A stretch of 64,000 bases of DNA. It comes from Vermamoeba vermiformis. Lineage: Eukaryota > Tubulinea > Echinamoebida. Positions 48,980-59,271 of the stretch are shown here, piece after piece. Positions within the stretch are counted from its first letter, which is position 1. Each line of letters opens with the position of its first letter. The stretch covers positions 342,266 through 406,265 of the forward strand of contig JBEWZL010000236.1 of assembly GCA_045837725.1 (NCBI GenBank). Reading direction: 5' to 3'. The notes under the pieces are model-generated. The model had not been told where the DNA came from and made no database searches. It worked only from the letters and a program-made list of their open reading frames with translations. The position numbers and the translations under genes are program-made.

Positions 48980-49735
48980 CTAGAGTTCGACCCCTACTGT
49001 TGTTACATTAGATTGAGTAGACATAAACATCTCTTTATAACAAAGAGATGACAGCCCATCTTCTTTGAAAAGGTCAGGATTTTCCTCAAAGTATTTAAAA
49101 ACAATCCAATTGTCAGACTGTTGGAAACGCTCGATCACAAAGTCTGAACCTTCTGTTCCGTTCTCAAGGGCAGCAATCTCTTCAGGAGTAAACCTCCCCT
49201 CATTGTACAAAAAAGAGTGCTTATGAGGAAGTAAAATCCAGCCAGAAACTTCTATTTCATGCTGCTCATTAGAGTCAACACGTTCAACGTGTTGAGACTG
49301 ATCAAATGAAAGACCAACTATTTCCATTCTTTTTCTAAAATCAAAGTCTTCTCTCCCATAGCCAAAATACTTGTTAGACATTCCATTACATTTTAGATAA
49401 TCGGCAGAATTTATCAACATTACACCCCCTGCTGTGGTTTTTGGACCATATAAGTGCCTGGGGCAAAGAGGGTAAGAATAATCAATAGTTTTTGAAGAAG
49501 GCAGAGTATCAACATCATGGAGTGCAAAATAGTCAAATCCTTGAGACATTGCTATTTTACACCCAATGTTTAATAACGAAGCTCTGTTGAAGCGTTTTGA
49601 GTCTGTTTGTTCAATTATGAAGATATGATAGACAATGGATGAGCCCAAGAAAAATTTCTGGAAATGTGGGATGAATCTTTCCAAGTGCTGACGTCTGTCT
49701 CTGTAAGGAACAACAATTGCTAACTTGTGGGACAT
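48980..49735 (-). CDS. Beta-1,4-galactosyltransferase-like enzyme (GT7), no membrane anchor, copy 1
   Basis: Intronless, 251 residues. GT7 marks: LAIVVPYRDRRQHLERFIPH at the N-terminus, IIEQTDSKRFNRASLLNIG, the metal site FALHDVDTLP, GGVMLINSADYLKCNGMSN and FGYGREDFDF, where the family normally has WGWGxEDxD. A HKHSF segment follows. Animal beta4GalTs use UDP-Gal or UDP-GalNAc and are Golgi type II proteins. Here the catalytic domain starts at residue 4, with no signal or anchor, so a cytosolic location is expected unless an upstream exon exists. A paralogue with closer motifs lies at 51775-52536. Confidence 0.85.
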   Translation of the reverse strand: MSHKLAIVVPYRDRRQHLERFIPHFQKFFLGSSIVYHIFIIEQTDSKRFNRASLLNIGCKIAMSQGFDYFALHDVDTLPSSKTIDYSYPLCPRHLYGPKTTAGGVMLINSADYLKCNGMSNKYFGYGREDFDFRKRMEIVGLSFDQSQHVERVDSNEQHEIEVSGWILLPHKHSFLYNEGRFTPEEIAALENGTEGSDFVIERFQQSDNWIVFKYFEENPDLFKEDGLSSLCYKEMFMSTQSNVTTVGVEL

Positions 49736-50258
49736 TGCAACTATTAGTTTATATTGTAAGTGACTGGCCTACTCAATAAATAAAATGAAATTTAATACTT
49801 TCAGACAGCCTGACTGGTTGGTTGGTTGGGTTAATTTTTGTTTATTTTTTCAATTATTTTTTTGGTGGATGTGATGTGAATATTAAATTATTATGAGCTA
49901 TTTAACAGAAATCAACTGATCTTACACGGAATTTCCGAACTAATCAATTAAGGATTGGTTACAATTGCCAGTTGTACTGGCAGATCTGGCAGTCCGATGA
50001 GATTGCGTTAGGATAACTGCTTCACCATTGAATAAGTCCTGTAGTTCTCAAACTCAAGAACATAAGTTGGGAATGGGAACAAAATTACTTTTTATGTTAA
50101 AATCAATTTAAGCAATTTCAAATCCTTACTCACAGATTGATGCACAAGCAGTGAATTGTTGTTTGTTTTAAGTTTTCTTCACATGCATTAATGTTTTTTT
50201 TTTCTTCTCAACTGAAGCTCAAAGTAGTGATTGGAACCACAGAATTTTCTAACCAACT
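49736..50258. other. Intergenic gap upstream of the GT7 copy 1 gene
   Basis: About 520 bp with T-rich runs. No supported feature other than the presumed promoter of the gene at 48980-49735. Confidence 0.4.
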
Positions 50259-51346
50259 TCACCAACCACATGCAGAAGGAAAAAACAGCCAATCATTTGA
50301 TGGGTTATAGAAATCTTCTTTGTTAGCCAGTAAATAAAAAGTTTTTTCAATCTCAAACTTTTTTCCAAGCATCCATTGTAAAACTGCAGCGATTAGATTG
50401 TAGAGCACCAACATTTGGGGAAAATACGCACCTTGACCAGCAGACAAAGGAACCAATAAAGTTGGAACAAGAGATGCGGAACAATGTTGGGTAACAAATT
50501 GTAACAGAGCTTGTAGGGATTGTAAATCTTTGACGATCGTTGCCGAAGCGAAGTTCACTCCTAGGGAAAATCCACACATTTCTCCTCCTTTTTAAGTTAG
50601 CAAATTAAATCACTGTCAATACAGTATTGTACCTTTTTCCACAACAAGTGGTTGATGACAGATGTCATGTTCAATTGAGCTCATTACAGCCTTCTCCAAG
50701 TTTCCTCTCATTGAGTATCCACATGTTGCATTCCAAGTTTCTGCTAGGAGAGGAATGTCACCGTACACCATTTTTCGAACTGTAAAAGTAGGGTCTTCCT
50801 CTATGGTAATCCTAGGTACTTTCACTTCTGCAATTGGATATCTAACTTTGAAGCCCATCTTCAGATGGAGTGCAAGAGAACGAATATTTGATGCTTCCTT
50901 TGCAACATTAAAAACTTAAAACCAAGCAGATTTCCTTACCACAACTGCACTTAGTCTATAACAATTCTCTCTGTTTACTTTGGCGATTGCTTCTTGTAAA
51001 AGCAATTTCCCTACCCCACAAACACTTTTTTTCACTGCAATTACAATCACTGAACGCACATCATCTGTGGCAGTTTTAGTACTAAAGTAGCTACCGTTCA
51101 CACCTACTGTCTGGGCCGGATAACAACGTGCAACCAATAATCTCCCCTGAAGAATCTTCAATTGCAATAAGCCCAGAATTTCTGAATGCATTGACAAGGT
51201 TTTTTGCGATAGAAACACTAATGTCACCATTAAAAGCTTCTAACAAGAGCTGATGAGAAGTGAGAAAGTTTGTTTTTTTTCTTAGCACTTACTGTTGAAA
51301 CAGTAGAAAGATCATCAGTTTCTTTGATAGAGCGTATGGTAGCCAT
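50259..51346 (-). CDS. GNAT-family N-acetyltransferase, possibly two-domain
   Basis: Four or five exons. Start ATG at 51346 (MATIRSIKETDDLSTV). The first GNAT unit shows SGLIAIEDSSGEIIGCTLL, the acetyl-CoA segment SVIVIAVKKSVCGVGKLLLQ (loop variant of Q/RxxGxG/A) and ASNIRSLALHLKMGFKVRYP, the usual helix and LGF-like strand. The C-terminal half (TVRKMVYGDIPLLAETWNA onward, then SLQALLQFVTQHC) resembles a second, degenerate GNAT unit, as in fused acetyltransferases. Such enzymes acetylate small amines, amino sugars or protein N-termini. No targeting signal. Substrate unknown. Confidence 0.75.
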
Positions 51347-51774
51347 TAGTTTATGTTTCTGAACTGTGTTGGATCTATTTTTGTTGAAATGAAATAAACT
51401 ACCACACAATCAAATAATAAGATAAACTCAGGATATTAACCTCGAATAAGGAGTCAGTATATAGTTTAATTAAGATTAAAAGACAATTTTTTTTTGCCTA
51501 CGTACACAAATAACAATAACTCAAAAAACACTGCTGCTGTTGTGCAACGGGTGATAATTTAATATATATTTCTGCATTGAATGAAGGTAGATACTTGCCA
51601 ACAACTGCAAGCTGTTCAAACACCACGATAATGAGTGTCATTTGGGCTGATGCTATCAACTTCAATTGTTTTGTATACAATGCCAAAGTTTGTTTAAGAA
51701 TTGTACGTGTGTCAAATTCCTTTGTGACTTTCTACCATTACAGTTTTTGTTTATTTTATGTGACAATCTTAACG

Positions 51775-52536
51775 TTAAATTTCCAATTGTAGCCATTCAG
51801 TTTTATCCGATACAAATTGCCTCAAAACAATACGATAATTGAGGGTATTTAGACCACTTTGCCATTGCCTTTCCGAATTTCTTTTAAAATCTTCTAGAGT
51901 ATGCTGTGTTTTGTTGGTGCTATCAAACTTTTTTTCCAAAACCTCCAGTGATTCTTGGGATATATCAATGCCCTCTGTTTCTTTAACTTCTTGAAAAAAG
52001 GAGTGAATGTGCCCAAGTTGCATGAACCCATCCTTCTCTTTAGTTTGCTTTATTTCTTCTGGATCCTTCTCTCCTTTCCTGAACCTTGTCTCAGAATAGT
52101 CTGGAACAATCCCGCAATTAAGGAAGCGCATTTTCAAGTCATTATCTTCATAACCCCAACCCCAGTATTCGTTTGAAAAACCATTCACTTTTTCAAAAAA
52201 TTCTGGGTTAATAGCAGCAACCAATCCTCCCAGAGAATTATCATGAGGGGCATATATTTGCCGTGCTGTGACAGGTGGTCCATAATTCAAACTGGGGTCA
52301 ATAGGAATAGTATCCACATCATGAAAGATCAAATAATTCCAGCCTTCTTTTTTAGCTTCAACATGACCACAGTTTAGAAGTTTACCACGATTAAATGGCT
52401 TGCCTACCGTTTGTTCTAAAACAAAAATTTTGAAATCTATCTGTTTAGCATGTAGAAACTGCTCCATCAATGGAAGAAATTCTTGAAGGTGCTGGTGCCG
52501 GTTACGAAAAGGAACAAGAATTGCTACCTTTGCCAT
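51775..52536 (-). CDS. Beta-1,4-galactosyltransferase-like enzyme (GT7), no membrane anchor, copy 2
   Basis: Intronless, 253 residues. It begins VAILVPFRNRHQHLQEFLP, then FVLEQTVGKPFNRGKLLNCG, metal site IFHDVDTIP, GGLVAAINPEFFEKVNGFSN, the canonical WGWGYEDNDL and GHIHSF (distal His). These are the standard GT7 landmarks and all look intact. The C-terminus (TLNYRIVLRQFVSDKTEW) matches the last strands of animal beta4GalTs. As in copy 1, the protein starts at the catalytic domain without a signal or anchor. The two are paralogues separated by the GNAT gene. Confidence 0.9.
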   Translation of the reverse strand: MAKVAILVPFRNRHQHLQEFLPLMEQFLHAKQIDFKIFVLEQTVGKPFNRGKLLNCGHVEAKKEGWNYLIFHDVDTIPIDPSLNYGPPVTARQIYAPHDNSLGGLVAAINPEFFEKVNGFSNEYWGWGYEDNDLKMRFLNCGIVPDYSETRFRKGEKDPEEIKQTKEKDGFMQLGHIHSFFQEVKETEGIDISQESLEVLEKKFDSTNKTQHTLEDFKRNSERQWQSGLNTLNYRIVLRQFVSDKTEWLQLEI

Positions 52537-52801
52537 CCTAGAACCAAAAAGCTAACACAATAGTTTCTGCTTATTCCTCAAAATACAAGACTTCACATCC
52601 AAAAAAATAATGAAAAATAAACAAAAATTAACACCCATCCAAATAATTCGCTCAACTCAGGATATTGACTTCTAATAAGGTAGTACGTTGGTATAAGCTA
52701 GGGCAGTATTTTACAATGAGTTGGTAAGCTTCAAATATTTTATTTTTACATCTGCCGGTCCATTGGGTCATTCTTGAACAACACACAAACCAACCCCTGG
52801 C

Positions 52802-53110
52802 ATGCAAGTGAGGATTTTTGCTGCAAAGGCTTCTGATGTTTGGTGGGATGTCACAGCTATCTACAGGACTTCAAATGGCTCCCATGCAAACGTTAAAATT
52901 GTTGACCTCAACTCTGACCCTGAAGGACTTGCTCCAGCTCATTCTGTTACCATAAACATTATGGAGATCAATACTACTATGGTTTGGGACTTAAAGAAGT
53001 GCAATGAATGGTTGAACAACTACCTTGATGGAAAGAAAAAAATTAAGAGCGAAGTGTCCGAAGTGAAACCAGATCTAATAACTTCAAAAAATCCTCCTGG
53101 TGGATATTGA
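52802..53110 (+). CDS. Small protein of unknown function
   Basis: 102 residues, intronless. It has a regular alternation of strand-like segments (QVRIFAAKASDVWWDVTAIY, HSVTINIMEINTTMVWDL) and a lysine-rich tail ending in PPGGY. No signal or membrane segment. I do not recognise it. It sits about 300 bp upstream of the P450 gene. Confidence 0.5.
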   Translation: MQVRIFAAKASDVWWDVTAIYRTSNGSHANVKIVDLNSDPEGLAPAHSVTINIMEINTTMVWDLKKCNEWLNNYLDGKKKIKSEVSEVKPDLITSKNPPGGY

Positions 53111-53171
53111 AACTATGATGCTTAATATATATTGAAATCCTCAAAAGATAACCAAATGGAAGTGAAAATGG

Positions 53172-53282
53172 ATGGCTGAGCAGATCGAAACAATTCTCAA
53201 AGAGTTGAAAGAGTTAGTGAGACAAAACAAGGACTACACGCTGCAACTCATTGAGCGCTTGAATGGCAACAAGAAAGAATAA
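53172..53282 (+). CDS. Possible 36-residue coiled-coil micropeptide
   Basis: ATG at 53172 opens a 36-codon frame: MAEQIETILKELKELVRQNK, then DYTLQLIERL and a basic end. The heptad pattern and charge balance look like a real helix, and it ends with TAA. It could also be a terminal exon of the preceding gene. Too short to be sure. Confidence 0.35.
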   Translation: MAEQIETILKELKELVRQNKDYTLQLIERLNGNKKE

Positions 53283-53412
53283 TAATATTCGGCATGTTAG
53301 ATTTTTAAGAGGGTGTTCAATATTTAAATAAAATTTTTATTCATTTTTTTGGATGAAAATTAAAGAATAGAAATTTATCAGTTGCAAACTAACCAAGTGG
53401 TGACAACATTTC

Positions 53413-55328
53413 ATGATATTGACTATACTTTTGCTCATTGCTACTCTGATATTTGTTTCCAAATATTATGGAAGAGTTGCAAATACTATTAAATTGTTGC
53501 AAGGTGCTTGGTTAACTCCACTGGAAGAGTAAGTTACACAACCAAATCGTAAATACTAACAAGAATCTGGCAGATGGGCTAAGCAATGGAACGAGAAGAA
53601 AATTATGGCAATCAACATTTGTGGCCAAAATATTATCTACACAGGAAATATTCAATTCATTAACAAAATATTGGCAAATGACAGAGACTTTGTCAGACCC
53701 AATTGTCGACTAAAGAGTATTCTCAGTGAGGTAAATATTCCTTTAAATGCTTAATTTCCTTATTCTTTGGTAGGATAGCTGCTTTTTTGCTAATGGAGGG
53801 CAATACAGTATTCATAAAGCAGTAAGAGTCCAATGTTGACAAAATATCATTTTCTTTTTACCAGTTTGACACCCTTTAATTACAGATTCTTATCCCACAC
53901 TTTCGAAAGTTGGAAAATTTGCAGTCTATTTTGCATCAGCGGTGTTCAAAGTTAGTGGAATCAGAATTGTTAGCAGCAGAACATGATGTGACATTTAACC
54001 TGACTATGGCAATTATGGGAAGTTTCAGCCATTATTGCCTTAAAATCTAACTCAGCATTTAGGATGTTGTTGGGGATTTTTTCTTGAAGTGGCAAAACTT
54101 TTCAATGGAACCAAACTTAGTTAAAGATTACTTAACAATAATCAATTCAATTCCAGCTTTGGTAATAATAATAATTATCAAAATTTGTTCTTAGAATACA
54201 TTTCAGGTAGCATGGAGTGATATCATCCCCTTCCTCAAGTACTTGCCTACAAAGCACAACAAAGAGGTTAAGCTTGCGTTAGCTCACACATTAGAATTTG
54301 AGAAAAGAGTGCTACAACAACCCAGGCTAAGCCAAAATGTGAGTTTGTTTCACAATTTGTTCTAAACTAACTGATATTCAGGAGAATTGCTGGTTACACA
54401 GCCTTCAAGAGGCACGAGAGAATGGTGAAATATCAGAAAACGAATGTCTTGCTGATATCAGAACTATAATTTATACTGGAGAGACTACCGCCAAGTCACT
54501 ACAATGGATGGTGCAGTATCATTATTTAAAATTTAGTGTTAACAGTTTCAGGTGTATGCTCTGGCAAAGTATGAGGACCTTCAAAAGGCTATGGCAGATG
54601 TGGTGTCCAAAATATCTGTTGCTGAATGCAATTTTGAGAAATTCACGGAGTTTGACTACTTTATTGACGAAACCCTGCGGCTTTGGCCCCCTGCAGCTCT
54701 TCTGGGAAGAGAATCTGCACAAACTAGTGAAGTAAATGGAGAAACCATAAAACAAGGTGTAGGTACCAGCAAACTTTTCATTGGTGTTGATTAATGATAT
54801 CAATGTTTGGTTCTAGATGCTCCTAATTTTTCATCTAATTAACACCACGAAAGCAATTTTTTCATACATTCAACACTACTTTCATTAATTAACTGTCAAC
54901 CCAAAAGACTCTAGTTCTATTCTCCCCATATTTGCTCCAAAGAAGTGAAGAACACTACCCAGAAGGCAATACCTTTCAAATAGCTAGAGAAAAAAACATC
55001 AATTTTTCTTTTGGAAGTAAGTGAGACATCATAACATAATAATTCCCTGATTGGAAATTTAGGTGGAAGCAGGCAATGTCCAGGGTTTAAAATGTCTTAC
55101 ATAATGTTTCGAGGTAATGGTACTAGATAACCAACTCAAGCTAATGAGCTACAGGTTTTTTGCTCTACATTTTGAAGGCATTCCATGTAAAATTAGTGGA
55201 AGGTGAGTTAGAAAAGTTTTGTTTTAGTTAACTAATTTTACTTAGATTTGGATTTTGTATATGCTGTTACCATCCGCCCCTCCAGTTTAAAGGTTCAATT
55301 CATTCCCAAACCACTTTCAACTAGTTGA
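53413..55328 (+). CDS. Cytochrome P450
   Basis: A gene of about ten exons, with introns mostly 40-60 nt. It starts with a hydrophobic anchor (ILTILLLIATLIFVSKYY, ATG 53413), so it is ER-bound. Landmarks in order: I-helix region TIIYTGETTAKSLQW (the usual A/G-G-x-D/E-T-T as TGETT), ExxR helix DYFIDETLRLWPP, PEGNTF (PERF region), and the heme loop NFSFGSGGSRQCPGF with the axial cysteine. The last exon ends RPSSLKVQFIPKPL, like the beta-3 strand of P450s. P450s insert oxygen into lipids, sterols or xenobiotics using electrons from a reductase. The exon between the ExxR and heme regions (near 54816-54960) is the least certain. Confidence 0.87.
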
Positions 55329-56015
55329 TTTTTCCGTCTCCAGTTTTTAATACAATATACACATTATAAATCCCCTAGTGGAGTGGATGGAAATCCATAC
55401 TCCTCATACCACGGATTCACTGATGTGATTTTTGTCAGTTAAAAGAATCTGTATTTGTACATAACAATAAAAAAGTCTTGTTAAGTCTTATCTTTTCAAC
55501 TCAACACCATGCCTCATTTATTAGCCGGATGACTCACTACGGTGTCCACTGTAGTACCTGTTTTTGTTTCAAAAGTAACACAGACATTCTCTAAATAAAG
55601 ATGGAAGCTGCAGTTTATCTGAAATGCAACTGATAGGCATTGAGGACTAGTGGTGAATTAAGCCTGGAAATGTGCAAGGGAACAAACAGGGGCACGATTC
55701 ACTGACAGGAATAGATCCGTGCTGTAGGTAAATCCGGATGCATTACATGAGAGCCAATATTACATTTTAAAGTTTAATCTTTCTATTTACACTCATCTGC
55801 ATGACCTCCCCATTAAACACTATCTTGGTGCAACATAAATATGTAACCTGGAGTGCTAAATCTTTTATATGACTGCAAAATGTAGATTCTTCCAATTTAA
55901 TGATTTACCAATAAGAATTCATATGTTTCCAGCACAAAAAAAGAAAAGTGGGTGATTTTGAAGTTCAGTTTATTCTCTTGAGAGTCAGAGCAACTTTTCA
56001 ACAACTATTTTGCAA
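55329..56015. other. Intergenic region between P450 and Lgt-like genes
   Basis: About 690 bp, AT-rich. AATAAA occurs shortly after the P450 stop and near 55594. No supported gene. Confidence 0.5.
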
Positions 56016-57045
56016 ATGTCAAATCCAGTTTTAAAGGTTCCAACTCTATCATCTGTCCCATCACCAGTCTTTGGACCACTAACTGAACGCCGTTTTGAGA
56101 AACTTGTCTTCTCTCATGTGCATGAAGGGACTGCTGATTTGGAAAACATTGAAAAACCTTCAAGAATGAGTGTGAAGTTTGGTTACAGCATATTCTTACT
56201 TCACCAACTGCTGAGTGGAATTACTCACCCATATTTTGTGTTTCTTGATATGGGCTTTTTAGTAGGTTCTTTGGTATCATACTGGTACATTCAAAAATGG
56301 GCTTTGACTGTATCAGCTCTTCAATATAATGCAACTTTTTGGGTTGTTAATTACTTTCTTATGGAAGTTTTTCAGGTACCAGACCTTCAGTTTTATAATC
56401 ATTGTCTTACAAGAACTCCTAGGTATTTAAGAGATTTATTGGTATGAAGTCCAGATCATTTTTGCAAGATACATTTTGTTTTCTGATTCCCAGCATGTAC
56501 CTTCTCTTCAAACTGCAAAAGATGCCTAATGCTGTTTGGGATGTAGTTGGGGTCAATTTCTCAACCACTTTGGTTTTTATTCGGCTAGGTTGTCTCTTTG
56601 GTGGCTGTTGTTTTGGAAAGAATTTTAGATACGGAGTTTTTTACCCAAAGGTAGTTTAATGTTATTTGTGTTGACCTTGCTAACCTCATACAGCGCATTT
56701 TCTTTGTATACAACGGGCTTTTACGCAGATTTAGCTGTGGAGATGAGCCAAAAGCTGCAGTCTTTCCGGTTCAACTGTTTGAAGCTCTTTTTTCCCTTAT
56801 CACTGCAATTTTTCTGTACCATTCAAGCTTAGATGGTAAGAAATAGTATAAATTGTTATAGTCTGATAATCTTTATAGTGAACAAGTTTGTTTTGTTTTT
56901 GGAACTGTACACTGTATGGCGATTTGGAAGTGATTGGCTCCGAGTTAGCAGCGCTCGTCCGCGTTACATTAAAGGCTTATTTTCTGAAGCACAACTTGTT
57001 TCTGTGGCTATTCAACCTTTATTCTGGTACATTCTATCAATTTAG
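56016..57045 (+). CDS. Lgt-like membrane enzyme (prolipoprotein diacylglyceryl transferase family)
   Basis: Four or so exons from ATG 56016. One intron runs from GTATTT at about 56422 to CAG near 56494. Several hydrophobic helices are present. The Lgt core reads TTLVFIRLGCLFGGCCFGKN, like the RxGCxxxGCCxG motif of one Lgt branch. It continues RYGVFYPK, then AAVFPVQLFEALFSLITAIF (the P-x-Q-L-x-E motif) and YTVWRFGSDWLRVSSARP (the RFxxExxR region). Bacterial Lgt moves diacylglycerol from phosphatidylglycerol to lipobox cysteines. A spliced eukaryotic member suggests a lipid-transfer enzyme of changed substrate. The N-terminal 50 residues are soluble. Bacterial origin is possible, but the introns show it is nuclear. 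Confidence 0.72.
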
Positions 57046-57732
57046 AAATTTTCTTCAAGTATGAGCAGGTTGGCCAGCACAAATTGTTTGTATTGTATCA
57101 TTATAATGCTGTTTTCTTTGAGTAAATTTGTCTATTTTCATAAACCACTGGCATCATTTTGGATGACTTCTCTTTTACAACTTCTCTTTAAAACAGTGTT
57201 TGAGTGAACAAAAGGCCCAGAAATACTTCCTAACTTGGCATGCCAAACTACTGAAGCCCTCAAACCTTATTTTAATGTCACAAAGTCTAACTGACCGGAA
57301 TAAGGACAGATCTCAGTGTTAGCTTGCAGTAAAAGAAAACTCTTCCCACCCACATTGGCTTTGCAAGATGATGAAAATAGCTTCCAGATTTTGCTGTGAA
57401 TTGATTACCTACCCAGTCTGTAGTAGTTCAAAAGAATCTTCTCCACTCAAATTTATTTATTCAGCACAATTATTCTTGTTAAAAATTCCTGGTTTGCATC
57501 AAACTACTTAATCAATACATCATTTACCACATCTTAATTAGTCAACTCCCAAAACTAAAACGGCTTTATCAAATTTTTAGATACCAAAAAATATAGCTTT
57601 TTTTGGGACGATATGTTTCTGTTCTGATAATCAGCTGAATATAATCTGATTATTATTTTAACTAGAAAATATTTTTTGTTTGAATATTTTTGTTCAAGGG
57701 TAAGATTAATCTTGTCTTGTACATGCAAAAAA
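57046..57732. other. Intergenic region between Lgt-like and DHCR24-like genes
   Basis: About 690 bp without a supported gene. T-rich runs around 57560-57680 precede the next ATG. Confidence 0.5.
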
Positions 57733-59271
57733 ATGGTTGTTGAAGGCATTTTAATATTGATATTTGGAATTTGGTTTACTACTTATGTACTTGGAAAGAC
57801 TAAGCACCAAATTCCACACTCAAAAAAAGTGGAAATCATCAGAAGGGTTGCAGCAAATGCATACTCAGAGAACAAGTCTGTTACTACCAGTAGAACCCAA
57901 GCAATGGCGCACACATTAAGAACATTAACTTACAAATCGAAAAGTACAAAAATTCCTGTATCCAACTTGGATAGTGTCTTAAAAATTGACAGTCAAAGAA
58001 TGGTTTGTGTCGCTGAGCCATCCATAACATTCAGAAAGGTTACCATGGAACTTTTAAAGGCAGGCTTCTGCCCTGCTGTCATTCCTGAGTTCGGAGAAAT
58101 AACATTAGGTGGGGCAGTCAATGGGCTTGGAATTGAAAGTAGCAGCTTCAGGTAATGAGATGACAATATTTATAGTGATTCTAACTTTGCACAAAGGCAT
58201 GGATTTTTTCATTGTTGTTGCCTGGAATATGAATTGGTCACTTATAATGGAGAATTACTCACAGTTTCTCAAAATGAAAATGAAGAGCTCTTTTACTCTC
58301 TTGCAGGATCTTTCAATACACTAGGAATAATAACTTCCATTACGTTCAGAATTATGGAAGCAAAACCCTATGTTGAATTAACTTTAACAAAATTTGGGGA
58401 TGTTCAATCTGCTATCAACATTCTTCAATCCAAATCAGAAGACAGTAGCTCTGATTTTCTGGATGCCATCCAGTATGACAAGAACCAGATTCTTATAATT
58501 GATGGAAAATTTACATCAAAGAATGGTGGCTCAGAAACAATATCTCAAAAGTGGTGGTTTTCTCAATGGTTTGCTTGGAGGATTCAGAAAATTGGACAAA
58601 AAGTATTCATGAAAACTGAGGAGTATCTTTTCCGTTACGATAGAGGTAAATCAAGAATGAAAGTTCCAAACTTATTCTTTCTTTATACTTTAGGATGCTT
58701 TTGGATAGCCTCATACCATTTTCCTCATTCATGGTGGAGTCGGTTGCTGTTTGGCAAGATTAGTACTGCCTCTAGCTTGTTTTACATTGGATCAATTATC
58801 AACAAGATTTTCAGAAACACAGATGAGTATCGGGAAACTACAAGATATGTTCAAGACTATTATGTTCCCATATCAAAAGCAAAAGAGCTTATTGATTACC
58901 TTGATGAAAATGTAACAGTTTATCCCTTGTGGCTGTGCCCAGTTGTCTCCCCCAAACAGTTTGCCAGTCGCAATTTGTTCCCTTACCCAACAAATAACAA
59001 TGACACTCTTTTTTTGAATATTGGGATATATGGGATTGCAGCTGAAGAAAAGAATACTTTGCAATGTCAAAAGGCCCTTGAACAAAAAGCCTTTCAAGTT
59101 GGAGGACGGAAATGGTTTTACGCAGTGACATATATGACATCAGATGAATTTTGGCAATACTTTGATTACTTAAAATACACAAAAGCAAGAAACCAGGTCC
59201 ATGCTAAATTTACAACGTCCATTGAAAGCAAAATATTGCTGGAGAACTATCAATCTGCCCAGTACAAGTAA
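57733..59271 (+). CDS. DHCR24-like FAD-dependent sterol reductase
   Basis: Two exons joined at 58152/58196 (SSSFR-HGFFHC). The protein has an N-terminal membrane helix (GILILIFGIWFTTYVLG). The VAO/PCMH-type FAD domain follows: SQRMVCVAEPSITFRKV, PAVIPEFGEITLGGAVNG, LGIESSS and YELVTYNGELLTVS, with SLAGSFNTLGIITSITFRI. This closely tracks human DHCR24 (LTVGGLIMGTGIESSS, YELVLADGS, GTLGFLVAAEIRI). The C-terminal half continues the family (PLWLCPVV, LFLNIGIYG). DHCR24 reduces the delta-24 double bond of sterols in the ER. Start ATG 57733 places the helix at residues 5-21. The nearby P450 is also a candidate sterol enzyme. Confidence 0.88.
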
